Source of the DNA: Limimaricola cinnabarinus
Lineage (GTDB): Bacteria; Pseudomonadota; Alphaproteobacteria; Rhodobacterales; Rhodobacteraceae
Assembly (NCBI RefSeq): GCF_002723615.1
Contig: NZ_KZ304959.1
Span: 1 to 64,000, forward strand
DNA: 64,000 bases
Direction of reading: 5' to 3'
Both the position numbers and the translations under genes were made by a program. Shown here one piece after another: positions 1 through 7,804 of the stretch; position 1 is the stretch's first letter, and each line of letters starts with the position of its first letter. The notes beneath the pieces are model-generated. The model did no database searches, had not been told where the DNA came from, and saw only the letters and a list, made by a program, of their open reading frames with translations.

Positions 1-3
1 TCT

Positions 4-207
4 ATGGACTTCAACGACTTCACCCACCGCCTTATCAACGTCCGGGATGGCGCAGAGTATCTCGGATGCAGCGTTCCGACGTTCTGGCGTCGTGTAGCCG
101 ACGGAACAATCCCCCCTGCCATCAAGATTGGCGGCATGTCGCGCTGGCGGCTGTCGGATATCGAAGCTGTCATCGCCAAGGCCGATGCACAGCGCCACGC
201 TGCCTAA
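4..207 (+). CDS. AlpA-type DNA-binding regulator / excisionase-like protein
   Basis: A 67-residue protein with the layout of AlpA/excisionase proteins, which bind DNA through a MerR-like winged helix and switch integration or excision of mobile elements. The supporting pattern is INVRDGAEYLG (residues 11-21), then SVPTFWRRVADG as the recognition helix and turn, and a basic beta-wing ending in MSRWRLSDIEA. It is the first gene of the visible part of the mobile element and reads toward the replication-type genes that follow, so it may control them or element excision. The integrase expected next to such a gene is not seen and would have to lie left of position 1. Family assignment rests on motif recognition only. 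Confidence 0.8.
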   Translation: MDFNDFTHRLINVRDGAEYLGCSVPTFWRRVADGTIPPAIKIGGMSRWRLSDIEAVIAKADAQRHAA

Positions 208-313
208 AGAAAACCCCACCTCAATCCATCAGGATCGGGCGGGGCATATCTTTCGGCTCACACTGAATAGATAGCACGACCGATCCGCTCCTTCAATACT
301 GAGAGGATCGATA

Positions 314-679
314 ATGACCCAAGAGCAAAAGCGTCCTTCGCCCAATACCTGCTGGATCATGTCCAGCCGCGACCTTCCCCGCAAGCGCCACGACGGCTGG
401 TTCCGCGTGACGAAGGCCGATGGCAGCGAAAGCGTCATCGTGCTGCGCAAGCGCAAGCGCCAGATGCTCGAAGCCTTGATGCGCTCGCACGTCTACTGCG
501 CGAGCCCGGTGCGGCTCTCCGACGTCGTGAACCTGCTACGCCACAACTACGGCATCGACATCGAGACGGTCTACTTCGAGGAAGACCATGGCGACGACGT
601 GACCCGCTATGGCGTCTATGTGCTGGCCGACAAGGTCGAGTACATCGAGCGCCGTGCTGCCCTGGAGGTGGCCGCGTGA
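314..679 (+). CDS. Winged-helix-like mobile-element protein
   Basis: A 121-residue protein, function unknown. The central part (RQMLEALMRSHVYCASPVRLS, roughly residues 49-69, then DVVNLLRHNYGIDIETVYFE) looks like a winged-helix fold, and similar small proteins are common in alphaproteobacterial prophages next to replication genes. The ATG at 314 lies at the end of GATCGATA with no strong ribosome site. The stop codon TGA overlaps the next start (TGATG at 677-681), so it is probably translated as a unit with the following genes. A DNA-binding role in element replication or regulation is inferred from fold and position only. Confidence 0.65.
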   Translation: MTQEQKRPSPNTCWIMSSRDLPRKRHDGWFRVTKADGSESVIVLRKRKRQMLEALMRSHVYCASPVRLSDVVNLLRHNYGIDIETVYFEEDHGDDVTRYGVYVLADKVEYIERRAALEVAA

Positions 680-777
680 TGGCCGTCCAGGTTGCCCGCC
701 TCCGTCGCCTTCATGGCCTCACCGAAGCCGCTGCCCGCGCCGTCGCAGTCCTTGCCTACGGGGAGGGCCGCGAATGA
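679..777 (+). CDS. Very small translationally coupled ORF (32 aa)
   Basis: A 32-codon reading frame (begins MAVQVARLRRLHGLTEAA, ends YGEGRE) that exactly fills the gap between two larger genes. It starts on the A of the previous stop codon (TGATG, 677-681), and its own TGA at 775-777 overlaps the ATG of the next gene at 774 (ATGA). Such overlaps on both sides are unlikely by chance and match the coupling used along this operon. The middle (LHGLTEAAARAVAVLA) would form a helix-turn-helix-sized pair of helices. Function unknown; too short for a family call. Confidence 0.55.
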   Translation: MAVQVARLRRLHGLTEAAARAVAVLAYGEGRE

Positions 778-1646
778 CGCCCACTTATCAGGCTGGCCCG
801 ATAAAGCGTCACCGGGCCACTCAAGCCGAGATGGAGGAACGTGCGTCGTTCCTCCTCCGGTTCGCTCGCCTCAACGCGCCGGTGACGGTGCGCCAACTCT
901 TCTACGCCGCGACTGTGGCCGGGCTCATCGAGAAGTCCGAGAGCGGCTATGCGAAGGTGCAGGCCCAGGTTCTCAAGCTGCGCCGCGACGGGCGGATGCC
1001 CTATGCCTGCATAGCCGATGCCACGCGCTACATGCGCAAGGCGCAGTCCTATGACGGCTGGGAACAGGCCCTCCAAGACACGGCGCTGGTCTACCGCAAG
1101 AACCTCTGGGCGGAGACTGCCCTCGAAGTCGAAATCTGGCTGGAGAAGTCGGCGCTCGCTGGTGTTCTGATGCCGGTCACGCGGGAATACGATGTCCCCT
1201 TGATGCCGACCGGCGGCTACACCTCCGAAACCTTCGCGCATTCGGCAGTTGCGAATCTGGCTGGGGCCGGGAAGACGCTGGTCGTCTACTCGCTCTATGA
1301 TTTCGACCGATCCGGGCAGGACGCCGCCGCCTCACTGCAAGAGAAGGTCGAGCGCTTCGGCAGGGAGTACGGCGTTCCGGTCATCTTCGAGCGGCTGGGG
1401 CTGTCGGAGCGGCAGGTGATCGACATGGATCTGCCGACACGTCCTGCAAAGCGGGGCACCACGGCTGACCGGCGGTGGCCGCACGCCTTTGCCGCCGAGC
1501 TGGACGCCATTCCTCCCGAGCTGCTGCGGGACATCGTGCGGGAGGCCATCGAGCGTCACCTGCCTTACGACCAACTCGCTCACCTCAAGCAGGTTGAAGC
1601 CGTCGAGCGCGAAACCCTGATGCAGTTTATCGGGAGGGCGGCATGA
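774..1646 (+). CDS. Spo11 / topoisomerase VI-A-like TOPRIM protein
   Basis: A 290-residue protein with two parts that recall the A subunit of type IIB topoisomerases and Spo11. The N-terminal winged-helix part carries PVTVRQLFYAATVAG, with Tyr44 in the position expected for a DNA-attacking tyrosine. The C-terminal part looks like a TOPRIM domain: Glu124 in EIWLEKSAL, and Asp176 and Asp178 in YDFDRSG. Spo11-like proteins cut DNA; short A-subunit-like proteins lacking a B partner (Mini-A) have been reported from mobile elements, and this one may belong there. The start at 774 overlaps the stop of the preceding 32-aa gene (ATGA), and the next gene starts in the same way. No GHKL B subunit is encoded nearby. 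Nuclease or relaxase-like role is inference. Confidence 0.65.
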   Translation: MTPTYQAGPIKRHRATQAEMEERASFLLRFARLNAPVTVRQLFYAATVAGLIEKSESGYAKVQAQVLKLRRDGRMPYACIADATRYMRKAQSYDGWEQALQDTALVYRKNLWAETALEVEIWLEKSALAGVLMPVTREYDVPLMPTGGYTSETFAHSAVANLAGAGKTLVVYSLYDFDRSGQDAAASLQEKVERFGREYGVPVIFERLGLSERQVIDMDLPTRPAKRGTTADRRWPHAFAAELDAIPPELLRDIVREAIERHLPYDQLAHLKQVEAVERETLMQFIGRAA

Positions 1647-2749
1647 CGGCGCTGGGCTCAATCCTCTCGAAGGGGGTGCCGTCCCAGCAGATGGCGCAGC
1701 TACATGGGCGGGGCTTCAGCCTCCTGCCGCTGGGCAAGGGCGCTGACAGCAAGTCGCCGCTCCTGGGCTTCAGCAGCGCCCAGCGCATCCCGCTCGCTCG
1801 GGTGCTGGCCCCCATGCACCGCATCGGCTCCAGCTGCTACGGCGTCCGCCTAGGCGGTCTGGCGGTGATCGACTGCGATGCCGACGATCCGGCTTTGGTC
1901 GCTGACATGGAGGCGCGCTTCGGCGCGTCTCCGGTTCACGTCAAAACTCCGCGTGGCCGTCATCTCTACTACCGGGCCGATGGGGGCACGTTCCCGAACC
2001 TGCGCGGCGAGGGGCTGCCCGTCGACATCAAGCGCGGTCCCAGCAGCTATGTCATGGGGCCGGGATCGGTTCGCCCCGACGGCGGCGAGTACGTTCCAGC
2101 CAAGGGCGCGCTGGGCGTGGATGCACTGCCCGAGATTCGACTCGCATCGGCAGGGCCGACTGCCTCCCGCCCCTCGGGGCGCATCGAGACCGGCAGCCGC
2201 AATTACGCGCTTACCGTCGCCGCCGTGCAGATGGTCGAGACGGTGGACGATGCCGACGAGCTGTTCGGCAATCTCCAGTTCATCCGCGATGACGAATGCG
2301 AAGATCCAGCCACAGTGCCGGATGGCGAACTGCGCAAGATTGCCGACTGGGCATGGTCGAAGCGACTGGAGGGCAAGGTGTACCGAGGCCGTGACAGCGA
2401 GTTCCGCCTTCACAGGACTGCGCTCGATGCGCTGAAGGGCCTGCCGAACACATCCGATGCCATCGCGCTCTTCGTGATGCTCCAAGACCTGCATGGCCAT
2501 GCACCTGCCAGAGCATTTCCGCTGGATCATGCCGCCATGGCTGCCGCTGGCCATACCGACCTGACGCGCCGCCGTTTCCTGTCCGCTCGGAGATCACTGC
2601 AAGACGCGGGCCTGCTCACTGTCGCTGCCTGCCACGTCGCGGGAAAGCAGCCACGCACCTATCGGCTGAACCGCCTTCGAGCGACCGCCGCAAACGTCAC
2701 CATGCTTCACGGCAGTCAATCCCCGGAGAAGAAGGGGGGAGGGGTTTAA
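1643..2749 (+). CDS. Bifunctional primase/polymerase (prim-pol) domain protein
   Basis: A 368-residue archaeo-eukaryotic-type primase, likely making primers for replication of the element. Motif I is VIDCDADD with Asp77 and Asp79, motif II is TPRGRHLYYR with His107, and motif III is VDIKRGPSSYVMGPGS with Asp128; these three together are characteristic of the prim-pol fold. The C-terminal region (about residues 275-345, including AGHTDLTRRRFLSARRSLQ) looks like a winged helix that could recognise an origin. No helicase domain is fused, unlike many phage D5-type proteins. It overlaps its neighbours by ATGA at 1643 and TAATG at 2747-2751. Confidence 0.8.
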   Translation: MTALGSILSKGVPSQQMAQLHGRGFSLLPLGKGADSKSPLLGFSSAQRIPLARVLAPMHRIGSSCYGVRLGGLAVIDCDADDPALVADMEARFGASPVHVKTPRGRHLYYRADGGTFPNLRGEGLPVDIKRGPSSYVMGPGSVRPDGGEYVPAKGALGVDALPEIRLASAGPTASRPSGRIETGSRNYALTVAAVQMVETVDDADELFGNLQFIRDDECEDPATVPDGELRKIADWAWSKRLEGKVYRGRDSEFRLHRTALDALKGLPNTSDAIALFVMLQDLHGHAPARAFPLDHAAMAAAGHTDLTRRRFLSARRSLQDAGLLTVAACHVAGKQPRTYRLNRLRATAANVTMLHGSQSPEKKGGGV

Positions 2750-3234
2750 TGCTTACTTATGTCGACCACTATTGGTCCAAAGGGCCACTGCGCGCGCCAG
2801 CAGACCGAAACAGCGGCGCAAAATCGGGCGCTCGCAATCCTGATGGCACCTTTGCACCGGGCAACCCCGGCAAGCCCCGGGGCAGCCGCCACAGAGCCAC
2901 ACAGGCCACGCTGGCACTGCTGGATGGCGAGGCCGAGGCCCTGACCCGCAAAGCCGTGGAGATGGCCTTGGCGGGCGACAGCGCGGCTCTGCGGGTGTGC
3001 CTGGAGCGGATTGCCCCGCCTCGGAAGGATGCACCCGTCGAGTTCGCCCTTCCCGTCATGGCCTCGGCGCAGGACGCCACCACGGCCGCCGCTGCGATCC
3101 TCACCGCCGTTGCCAATGCCGAACTGACGCCCGCCGAGGGCAGCCATGTCATGGCGCTGGTCGATGCCTACCGGCGCACCTTGGAGGCCACCGAACTGGA
3201 AACCCGCATCATCGCACTGGAGCAGCGCAAATGA
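2749..3234 (+). CDS. DUF5681-like phage/element protein
   Basis: A 161-residue protein whose N-terminal half carries the pattern of DUF5681: a basic start, NPDGTFAPGNPGKPRGSRH (residues about 30-48), then a helical stretch with LLDGEAEALTRKAVEMALAG and ALRVCLERIAPPRKD. DUF5681 proteins are usually found in prophages near packaging genes, and a small-terminase-like or DNA-binding role has been suggested for some, but function is not established. Here it follows the primase with a one-base overlap and is followed by more coupled small genes. No large terminase is encoded next to it. Confidence 0.6.
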   Translation: MLTYVDHYWSKGPLRAPADRNSGAKSGARNPDGTFAPGNPGKPRGSRHRATQATLALLDGEAEALTRKAVEMALAGDSAALRVCLERIAPPRKDAPVEFALPVMASAQDATTAAAAILTAVANAELTPAEGSHVMALVDAYRRTLEATELETRIIALEQRK

Positions 3235-3533
3235 GCCCCCGATTGAAAGCCCGTGTCTCCGCACTGGAGACGGGAACAGAAGAAACGGTTGTCATCGCCA
3301 CGGTGCCCATCGCCTGGACGGAAGCCGAGCGCCATGAGGCTGTCACGGCTCACGCGCATCGCAATGGCATCACCTCGCCGTTCGGCATCATGTGCTTCGG
3401 CGACAAGGCCGCGACCGATGTCGCCATCGGCTACGTCGGCACCATCAGAGACCTGATGGATTACGTCGCCGTGCATGGCCGCCGTCTCGGAGACCGTCGC
3501 CACACTCCCAGCATGGAAGGTTCGGACCAATGA
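3231..3533 (+). CDS. Small element protein, function unknown (100 aa)
   Basis: A 100-residue protein beginning MSPRLKARVSALE. The start at 3231 was chosen because it overlaps the previous stop (ATGA at 3231-3234) as elsewhere in this operon; the longer frame upstream is out of character in composition. The first 15 residues can form an amphipathic or coiled-coil helix, similar to the start of the next protein (MSMKKRVAQLEQA), so the two may be related or associate. No enzyme motif is visible. Confidence 0.55.
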   Translation: MSPRLKARVSALETGTEETVVIATVPIAWTEAERHEAVTAHAHRNGITSPFGIMCFGDKAATDVAIGYVGTIRDLMDYVAVHGRRLGDRRHTPSMEGSDQ

Positions 3534-3802
3534 GCATGAAAAAGCGTGTCGCTCAGCTTGAGCAAGCTGCCGGTCAGGTCAGCGATGAAATCACGATGAT
3601 CTACTACGTGCAGATGAGCAACCAATGCGGCCAGTGGGTCGAGACGCCCCATAGCGCAATGATCCTGCCCAGCGCCGAGCATGAAGGCGTGACGCTTCGC
3701 TGGCCAGGCAACCAGCGCCCCGCAGTCTTCGATGCCCGCGTGAGCGACATGCATCAGCGCATCCACGGGTGTCGCCCGGAACTGGAAGGCTGGTCGAAAT
3801 GA
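3530..3802 (+). CDS. Small element protein, function unknown (90 aa)
   Basis: A 90-residue protein starting MSMKKRVAQLEQAAG, which predicts a short N-terminal coiled coil, followed by a beta-rich part (EITMIYYVQMSNQCGQWVE). Start at 3530 overlaps the preceding stop by ATGA. Its own stop overlaps the next tiny frame at 3799. No known family recognised. Together with the gene before it, it fills the space between the DUF5681-like gene and the large virion-like gene. Confidence 0.55.
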   Translation: MSMKKRVAQLEQAAGQVSDEITMIYYVQMSNQCGQWVETPHSAMILPSAEHEGVTLRWPGNQRPAVFDARVSDMHQRIHGCRPELEGWSK

Positions 3803-3876
3803 CCGGATTCAGCCGGGGCGGCTACCGCCAAGCAACCACCACAGACATTGAACGCCTGACGAAGGAGGGCAACTGA
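3799..3876 (+). CDS. Micro-ORF (25 aa) coupling two genes
   Basis: A 25-codon frame (MTGFSRGGYRQATTTDIERL...) that starts in an ATGA overlap at 3799-3802 and stops in a TGATG overlap with the next gene (TGA 3874-3876, ATG 3876). It contains the Shine-Dalgarno-like GAAGGAGG at 3862-3869 that serves the next start. It may encode a peptide or simply keep ribosomes moving to the 713-aa gene. Existence as a real product cannot be decided from sequence. Confidence 0.4.
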   Translation: MTGFSRGGYRQATTTDIERLTKEGN

Positions 3877-6017
3877 TGGCCACACTAGAAGAAGCCAAGG
3901 CCGAACTGGCTCGGCGCAACGCCCTGAAGGCTGCCCAAGCGGGCACCGCCCTCCAAGGGGAAGCGCGTCCGTCGCGGCCCGGCATCATCGAGGTCGAAAT
4001 CGCTGGCGGGCGGATCTTCGAATTCCCAGAGGGCACGGACAAAGCTACGATGTCGGCAGCGATCCAAAAGCGGCTTGCCCTTGAAGAGGAAGCGCGAGCC
4101 GTTATTGCCCGGAACATGACGCCAGAAGAAGCCCGCGTCCGCGCTGCTGCCCGTCGCCGCAGGCTGGAACTTGAGGCTCAAGCGCAGGGGGCTCCCAAGG
4201 AGCCGGAAAGCAGCCAGCTAGGCGCGGCTGTCTCATCGCTGGGCAACGGCCTGTCCTTCGGCTTCATGGACAACCTCGCGGGCGCGCTAGCTGTCCCGTT
4301 GGGCGGCTCGACGGACGAAGAGGGCAACGTGTCCATGTTCGACTATTCGACCCCCATGGCCGAACGCTATGGCTCCACGGTTGACCGCATCCGCGCCCAG
4401 CGCGACGAATACCGTGAAGACCACCCGTGGACGACCATCGGCGGCGACATCGTAGGCGGTACCGCGACATCAGCGGCGGCACTGCCTGTCAGAGTGGGCG
4501 GTGGTCTGATGTCAGCCATTGCCAACATGGGGAAGGTCGGCGCTGCGGAAGGGGCGGTCGTCGGCGTGGGCAACGCGGATGGCCGGGACGTGCTCTCAGA
4601 GGGACTGTGGGGCGCGCTGATGGGTGGCGCGCTGGGCGGGGCGGCTCCTGTCGCCGCCAAGGGCCTCAACGCTGCTGGGCGCGCAGTCGTGGACCCCGTC
4701 GCAGGGATGACCAACGGCTTGCTGGGCCGGGCCAGTGCCGCACGGGCTGCACGCCCCGTGGCACGTGCCGTAGAGCGGTCGGGTATGTCCGTTGACGACA
4801 TCGAGCGCAGCCTCGCGGATGCGGCCCGTGACGGTCAGTCTGACTTCGTTCTTGCTGACGCGCTGGGCCACTCTGGGCAGCGCGCGTTGGCCGGTGTCGC
4901 GCGGCAGCCGGGGCAGGGCCGCACCGAGGTCGCCAACCTCTTGGAAGCCCGCCAGCGCGCGCAGGGCGACCGTATGGGGGAGTTCGTCAACGACGCTCTC
5001 GGCGTTCCTGACACGGCAGCACAGCGCCGCGCGTCGATGGAAGCCAGCAGGTCCCGTCGTGGCAATATCGCCTATGAGCAAGCCCGGCAGTCGGCAAGGC
5101 CGGTGAACCTGAATGGCGCACTGGCGACCATCGACAAGACGCTGCGGCGTGACCCGATCCTTGGGGACAGCGCCCTGAGCCAAGGCCCGCTCGGCAACCG
5201 CCTCAAGGCCCTGCGTGATCGCATGGAGAAGGGCGGCGAGCAGCTTATCGACTTCAATACGGTCATGGACATTCGCACCGACCTGCGCCGCCAAATGGAG
5301 CGCAACGGCGACGTGGCCTCGGACCTGCGCCCGCTCTACGACCAACTGACCGCCGCGCTTGAGGCGTCCAGTGGGCGCTTTGCCAGCGCGAACGCAGCCT
5401 ATCGCCGCTCGTCGTCGGCCATTGATGCCATCGACACCGGCAGGGCTGCGGGGCAGTCCCGCACCCGCGTGGCTGACGTGGTGCCTCAGTATCAGAACGC
5501 TCCGGCCCCTGAGCAAGCGGCGCAGCGGTCTGGGTACGGCAGCTTCATGCTGGAGGGCATCGAGAACGCCAGACCTAACATCAACAAGGCTGACCCGTTC
5601 ACTACACCCCGCCACAGGGGCCTGATGGAGGCCATGGCAGCCGATCCAGCGCAATGGAATCGCAGGCTGGCGCGGGAAACCGACATGTTCGAAACCCGCC
5701 GGGCCGCGCTGGGCGGAAGCCAGACGGCAGACAACATCGCGGATGGCATCGACATGGACAACGCGGGCATCTTCGCAGCCTTGGCGCAGAACCGGCTTGG
5801 CGAGGCTATTGCACAGGTCGCCCGGAAGGGTGCGGCTGCGGCGAGTGGCATGAACGAGGAAACCCGCACGCTCATAGCCCGTACCTTGATGTCGCGCGAT
5901 GCCCAAGGCGCGCTGGCACCGCTGCTGGCCGAGGTGCGGAAGGACGCCCAGGCAGCTCGGAACATCGAAGCCTTCCTGCGGCACGCGGGCTATGCAACGG
6001 CTGACCAATCCAAGTAA
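3876..6017 (+). CDS. Large phage internal-virion / ejection-like protein
   Basis: A 713-residue protein with no enzyme motif but a build resembling internal virion (pilot or ejection) proteins of podovirus-type phages. Near the N-terminus IFEFPEGTDKATMSAAIQKR (about residues 49-68) resembles the FPDGT repeat common in such proteins. A helical charged segment follows (about 70-115), then a long Gly/Ala-rich hydrophobic part (about 185-270, with GGALGGAAPVAAKGL) able to insert in membranes, and a long helical C-terminal half. Strong ribosome site GAAGGAGG sits 6 bases before the ATG. It ends the coupled operon that began at 314. With no capsid, portal or tail gene in view, it is either cargo of a satellite or the remnant of a prophage. 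Confidence 0.55.
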   Translation: MATLEEAKAELARRNALKAAQAGTALQGEARPSRPGIIEVEIAGGRIFEFPEGTDKATMSAAIQKRLALEEEARAVIARNMTPEEARVRAAARRRRLELEAQAQGAPKEPESSQLGAAVSSLGNGLSFGFMDNLAGALAVPLGGSTDEEGNVSMFDYSTPMAERYGSTVDRIRAQRDEYREDHPWTTIGGDIVGGTATSAAALPVRVGGGLMSAIANMGKVGAAEGAVVGVGNADGRDVLSEGLWGALMGGALGGAAPVAAKGLNAAGRAVVDPVAGMTNGLLGRASAARAARPVARAVERSGMSVDDIERSLADAARDGQSDFVLADALGHSGQRALAGVARQPGQGRTEVANLLEARQRAQGDRMGEFVNDALGVPDTAAQRRASMEASRSRRGNIAYEQARQSARPVNLNGALATIDKTLRRDPILGDSALSQGPLGNRLKALRDRMEKGGEQLIDFNTVMDIRTDLRRQMERNGDVASDLRPLYDQLTAALEASSGRFASANAAYRRSSSAIDAIDTGRAAGQSRTRVADVVPQYQNAPAPEQAAQRSGYGSFMLEGIENARPNINKADPFTTPRHRGLMEAMAADPAQWNRRLARETDMFETRRAALGGSQTADNIADGIDMDNAGIFAALAQNRLGEAIAQVARKGAAAASGMNEETRTLIARTLMSRDAQGALAPLLAEVRKDAQAARNIEAFLRHAGYATADQSK

Positions 6018-6103
6018 AGTTAAAGCTGTATGGCCGGAGAGTGCTGCGTTAGCCCCATTCTCCGGCCACTACGTTGCAGTGTCCAATGCTGGAAGGTGTT
6101 GCC

Positions 6104-6652
6104 TTGTATATTACGCGATTAAGCCTCTTGATTTCTGTAATGGTGGCTTCGGCGCACCCGACCCCAGCGGCCCCTGATAGGTTCTCAAATCTTCTGATGG
6201 ACAGTTCCCTGTCCATGATGGATTGGGGTATATTCAGGTTGGAGCAGAGGCTCTCGAACAATACGAGCATCAAGGCGCCCACGGGCGTTCATTACAATTG
6301 GGATGATGACGAAATCATCATCCGCGCATTTTCTTACGATCCCGACGAGGAAGAAGCTGAAGCGAAAGGCAAGTGCGCTGAATGGTTCAAGGAGGTGAGG
6401 CTGGATGCGGGTGTTTCCGAGGAAACAGGCATGTTGCGCTTCGGGAGCTACAGCGTCTTTGCAGGTTTGTTCGGTAACATGAGTTTTGAACGGCCGCGTG
6501 GTGATCTAACTGAACCCGAGTTGCTTTCGGAAATCGACAAGAAGATAAAGCTGGAGCACACGCGCGGAGTAGCCTCGGACGAAGCATCTATGGGGCTGCT
6601 AACCTGCCGGGGAGACCTCATAGACAACGGCTTATCAACTGAGATAAAATAA
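6104..6652 (+). CDS. Putative secreted protein, unknown function
   Basis: A 182-residue protein with an export signal: MYITRLSLLISVMVASAHPT, cleavage probably just after. A TTG start at 6104 is preferred over the ATG at 6086 because GGAAGG lies seven bases upstream of the TTG and the result is a normal signal peptide. The mature part is acidic (for example DPDEEEAEAKG) and has two cysteines (KGKCAEWF and LLTCRGD) that could pair in the periplasm. The segment is AT-richer than its surroundings, suggesting separate acquisition. No family recognised; an element 'moron' gene is a fair guess. Confidence 0.55.
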   Translation: MYITRLSLLISVMVASAHPTPAAPDRFSNLLMDSSLSMMDWGIFRLEQRLSNNTSIKAPTGVHYNWDDDEIIIRAFSYDPDEEEAEAKGKCAEWFKEVRLDAGVSEETGMLRFGSYSVFAGLFGNMSFERPRGDLTEPELLSEIDKKIKLEHTRGVASDEASMGLLTCRGDLIDNGLSTEIK

Positions 6653-6688
6653 TTTGCGTTGCCTATTTGGCAGTTTAATAGTTGCCGG

Positions 6689-7036
6689 TCATTTAGATCC
6701 CCTCTTGGGAAAGGCTTTGGTGAGCGCATCAGCAATGCTTGCTAGCGCAAGGATCAGTAGGAATGCGAGGGCTGGGCTAAGTAGCCAGGAGAAAGCTGTT
6801 CCGACGAATGGGGTACCGTCCCACTCAAAGAATTGAGCAATGTCTGGACTGTCTAACGCTTGATTAACCGCCCAGTCGCCCGGCCAAGTCCACAACCAGC
6901 CAATCCCCCCGGTGACATCGCTGATAGTGAACTGTGCTGGTTCGCAGTTGAAGTCACTCCCAGCGGGCCACCTGACGCGCTCCAGATGATCCCCTGCATG
7001 GACCGCTCTGGCGGTGACGCATTCATGCCATTTCAT
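6689..7036 (-). CDS. Small membrane-anchored protein downstream of an Xre regulator
   Basis: A 115-residue protein with one clear hydrophobic helix near the C-terminus (FSWLLSPALAFLLILALASI) followed by a basic tail FPKRGSK, so it is probably a C-tail or inner-membrane-anchored protein. The N-terminal part is tryptophan-rich (GGIGWLWTWPGDWAVNQ). It starts within the stop of the Xre-type gene (TGATG), so both are made together. No family recognised. Could be the effector half of a regulator-effector pair, or simply an accessory gene. Confidence 0.5.
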   Translation of the reverse strand: MKWHECVTARAVHAGDHLERVRWPAGSDFNCEPAQFTISDVTGGIGWLWTWPGDWAVNQALDSPDIAQFFEWDGTPFVGTAFSWLLSPALAFLLILALASIADALTKAFPKRGSK

Positions 7037-7284
7037 CAGGAGTCCTCCTGGGGTTTGAGTTTGGTAGCGATCCCCGGCCCGGCAGAAACAGCGCCTTCTT
7101 CAAGAAACTGCACGCCTTCGGCCTCTAGGGCACGTCGGATGGCCTCGGCGCTGCTGTGCTGTAGCCCCCCCTTCTCGGTCTCGAATCGAGTGACAGTGGC
7201 AGGCGTGACATTCGCCAACTGCGCCAGCTCCCGTACTCCGAGTCTTAATGCGGCGCGGGCCATCCGTACTTGTGCTGGCGTCAT
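7036..7284 (-). CDS. Xre-family helix-turn-helix regulator
   Basis: An 82-residue protein with a Cro/CI-type helix-turn-helix: MTPAQVRMARAALRLGVRELA, then NVTPATVTRFETEKGG as turn and recognition helix, and the common tail ... AIRRALEAEGVQFLEEG seen in many phage and element Xre proteins. It is transcribed away from the gene at 7389 and probably binds the 104-base divergent region, controlling itself and the rightward genes. It is coupled to a membrane protein gene. Likely the local repressor of this part of the element. Confidence 0.8.
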   Translation of the reverse strand: MTPAQVRMARAALRLGVRELAQLANVTPATVTRFETEKGGLQHSSAEAIRRALEAEGVQFLEEGAVSAGPGIATKLKPQEDS

Positions 7285-7319
7285 ATTGATTCCCTGATAT
7301 AAAATCTTTTGTCACTGTG

Positions 7320-7348
7320 TTGACTGCGGCAGCGCCGTGCACTAGGTA
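7320..7348 (+). promoter_or_regulatory. Candidate promoter in the Xre divergent region
   Basis: TTGACT at 7320-7325, a 17-base spacer and TAGGTA at 7343-7348 form a plausible sigma-70-type promoter reading toward the gene at 7389. It lies in the intergenic region upstream of the minus-strand Xre gene, where autoregulation is expected. A second TTGACA occurs at 7358-7363. Weak minus-10 match; not proven. Confidence 0.35.
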
Positions 7349-7388
7349 TGTATCACGTTGACATAATTTCTCAACACTGGAGTCGCAG

Positions 7389-7769
7389 ATGGCCGACACC
7401 TGCTCCACCGTTATGCGGCGCGCTTGGGCCAAGATGCACCAGCACATGCAGCACAACCGTTTCACCCGGTTCCTGATGGCTCGGTTCCTTCGTGATGCAT
7501 GGGCCGAAGTGAAGGCCGCCGCGCGCAACATCGTGCAGCCGTCGGAGCTGTCGCCCATCGAGCACGCCATCGCCACACTGGAGGGGCAGGACCGGCTGTC
7601 CCCGAAGGACTGGGAGGATCTGGCGGCCCTTCGGAGGGAACGCGCTCAGCAAGCTATCCAGCTGCCTCAGCCCGCAATTCCGTCTGAGAACGAATGGCTG
7701 GCGCTCTGGGGGCTGATGTTCCTGTCGCGCCGTCATGCCGCTGCAAACCAATCCGTTCACCCATTCTGA
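7389..7769 (+). CDS. Element protein, unknown function (126 aa)
   Basis: A 126-residue protein with ribosome site GGAG seven bases before the ATG. The sequence is mostly helical, basic at the N-terminus (MRRAWAKMHQHMQHNRFTRFL) and contains LSPKDWEDLAALRRERAQQA. No motif or family recognised. It is the first rightward gene after the Xre regulator and so probably the first gene under its control. Confidence 0.5.
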   Translation: MADTCSTVMRRAWAKMHQHMQHNRFTRFLMARFLRDAWAEVKAAARNIVQPSELSPIEHAIATLEGQDRLSPKDWEDLAALRRERAQQAIQLPQPAIPSENEWLALWGLMFLSRRHAAANQSVHPF

Positions 7770-7804
7770 GCCCGGAGACGGGCCGCCAATAGCAGGAGAC
7801 CACA

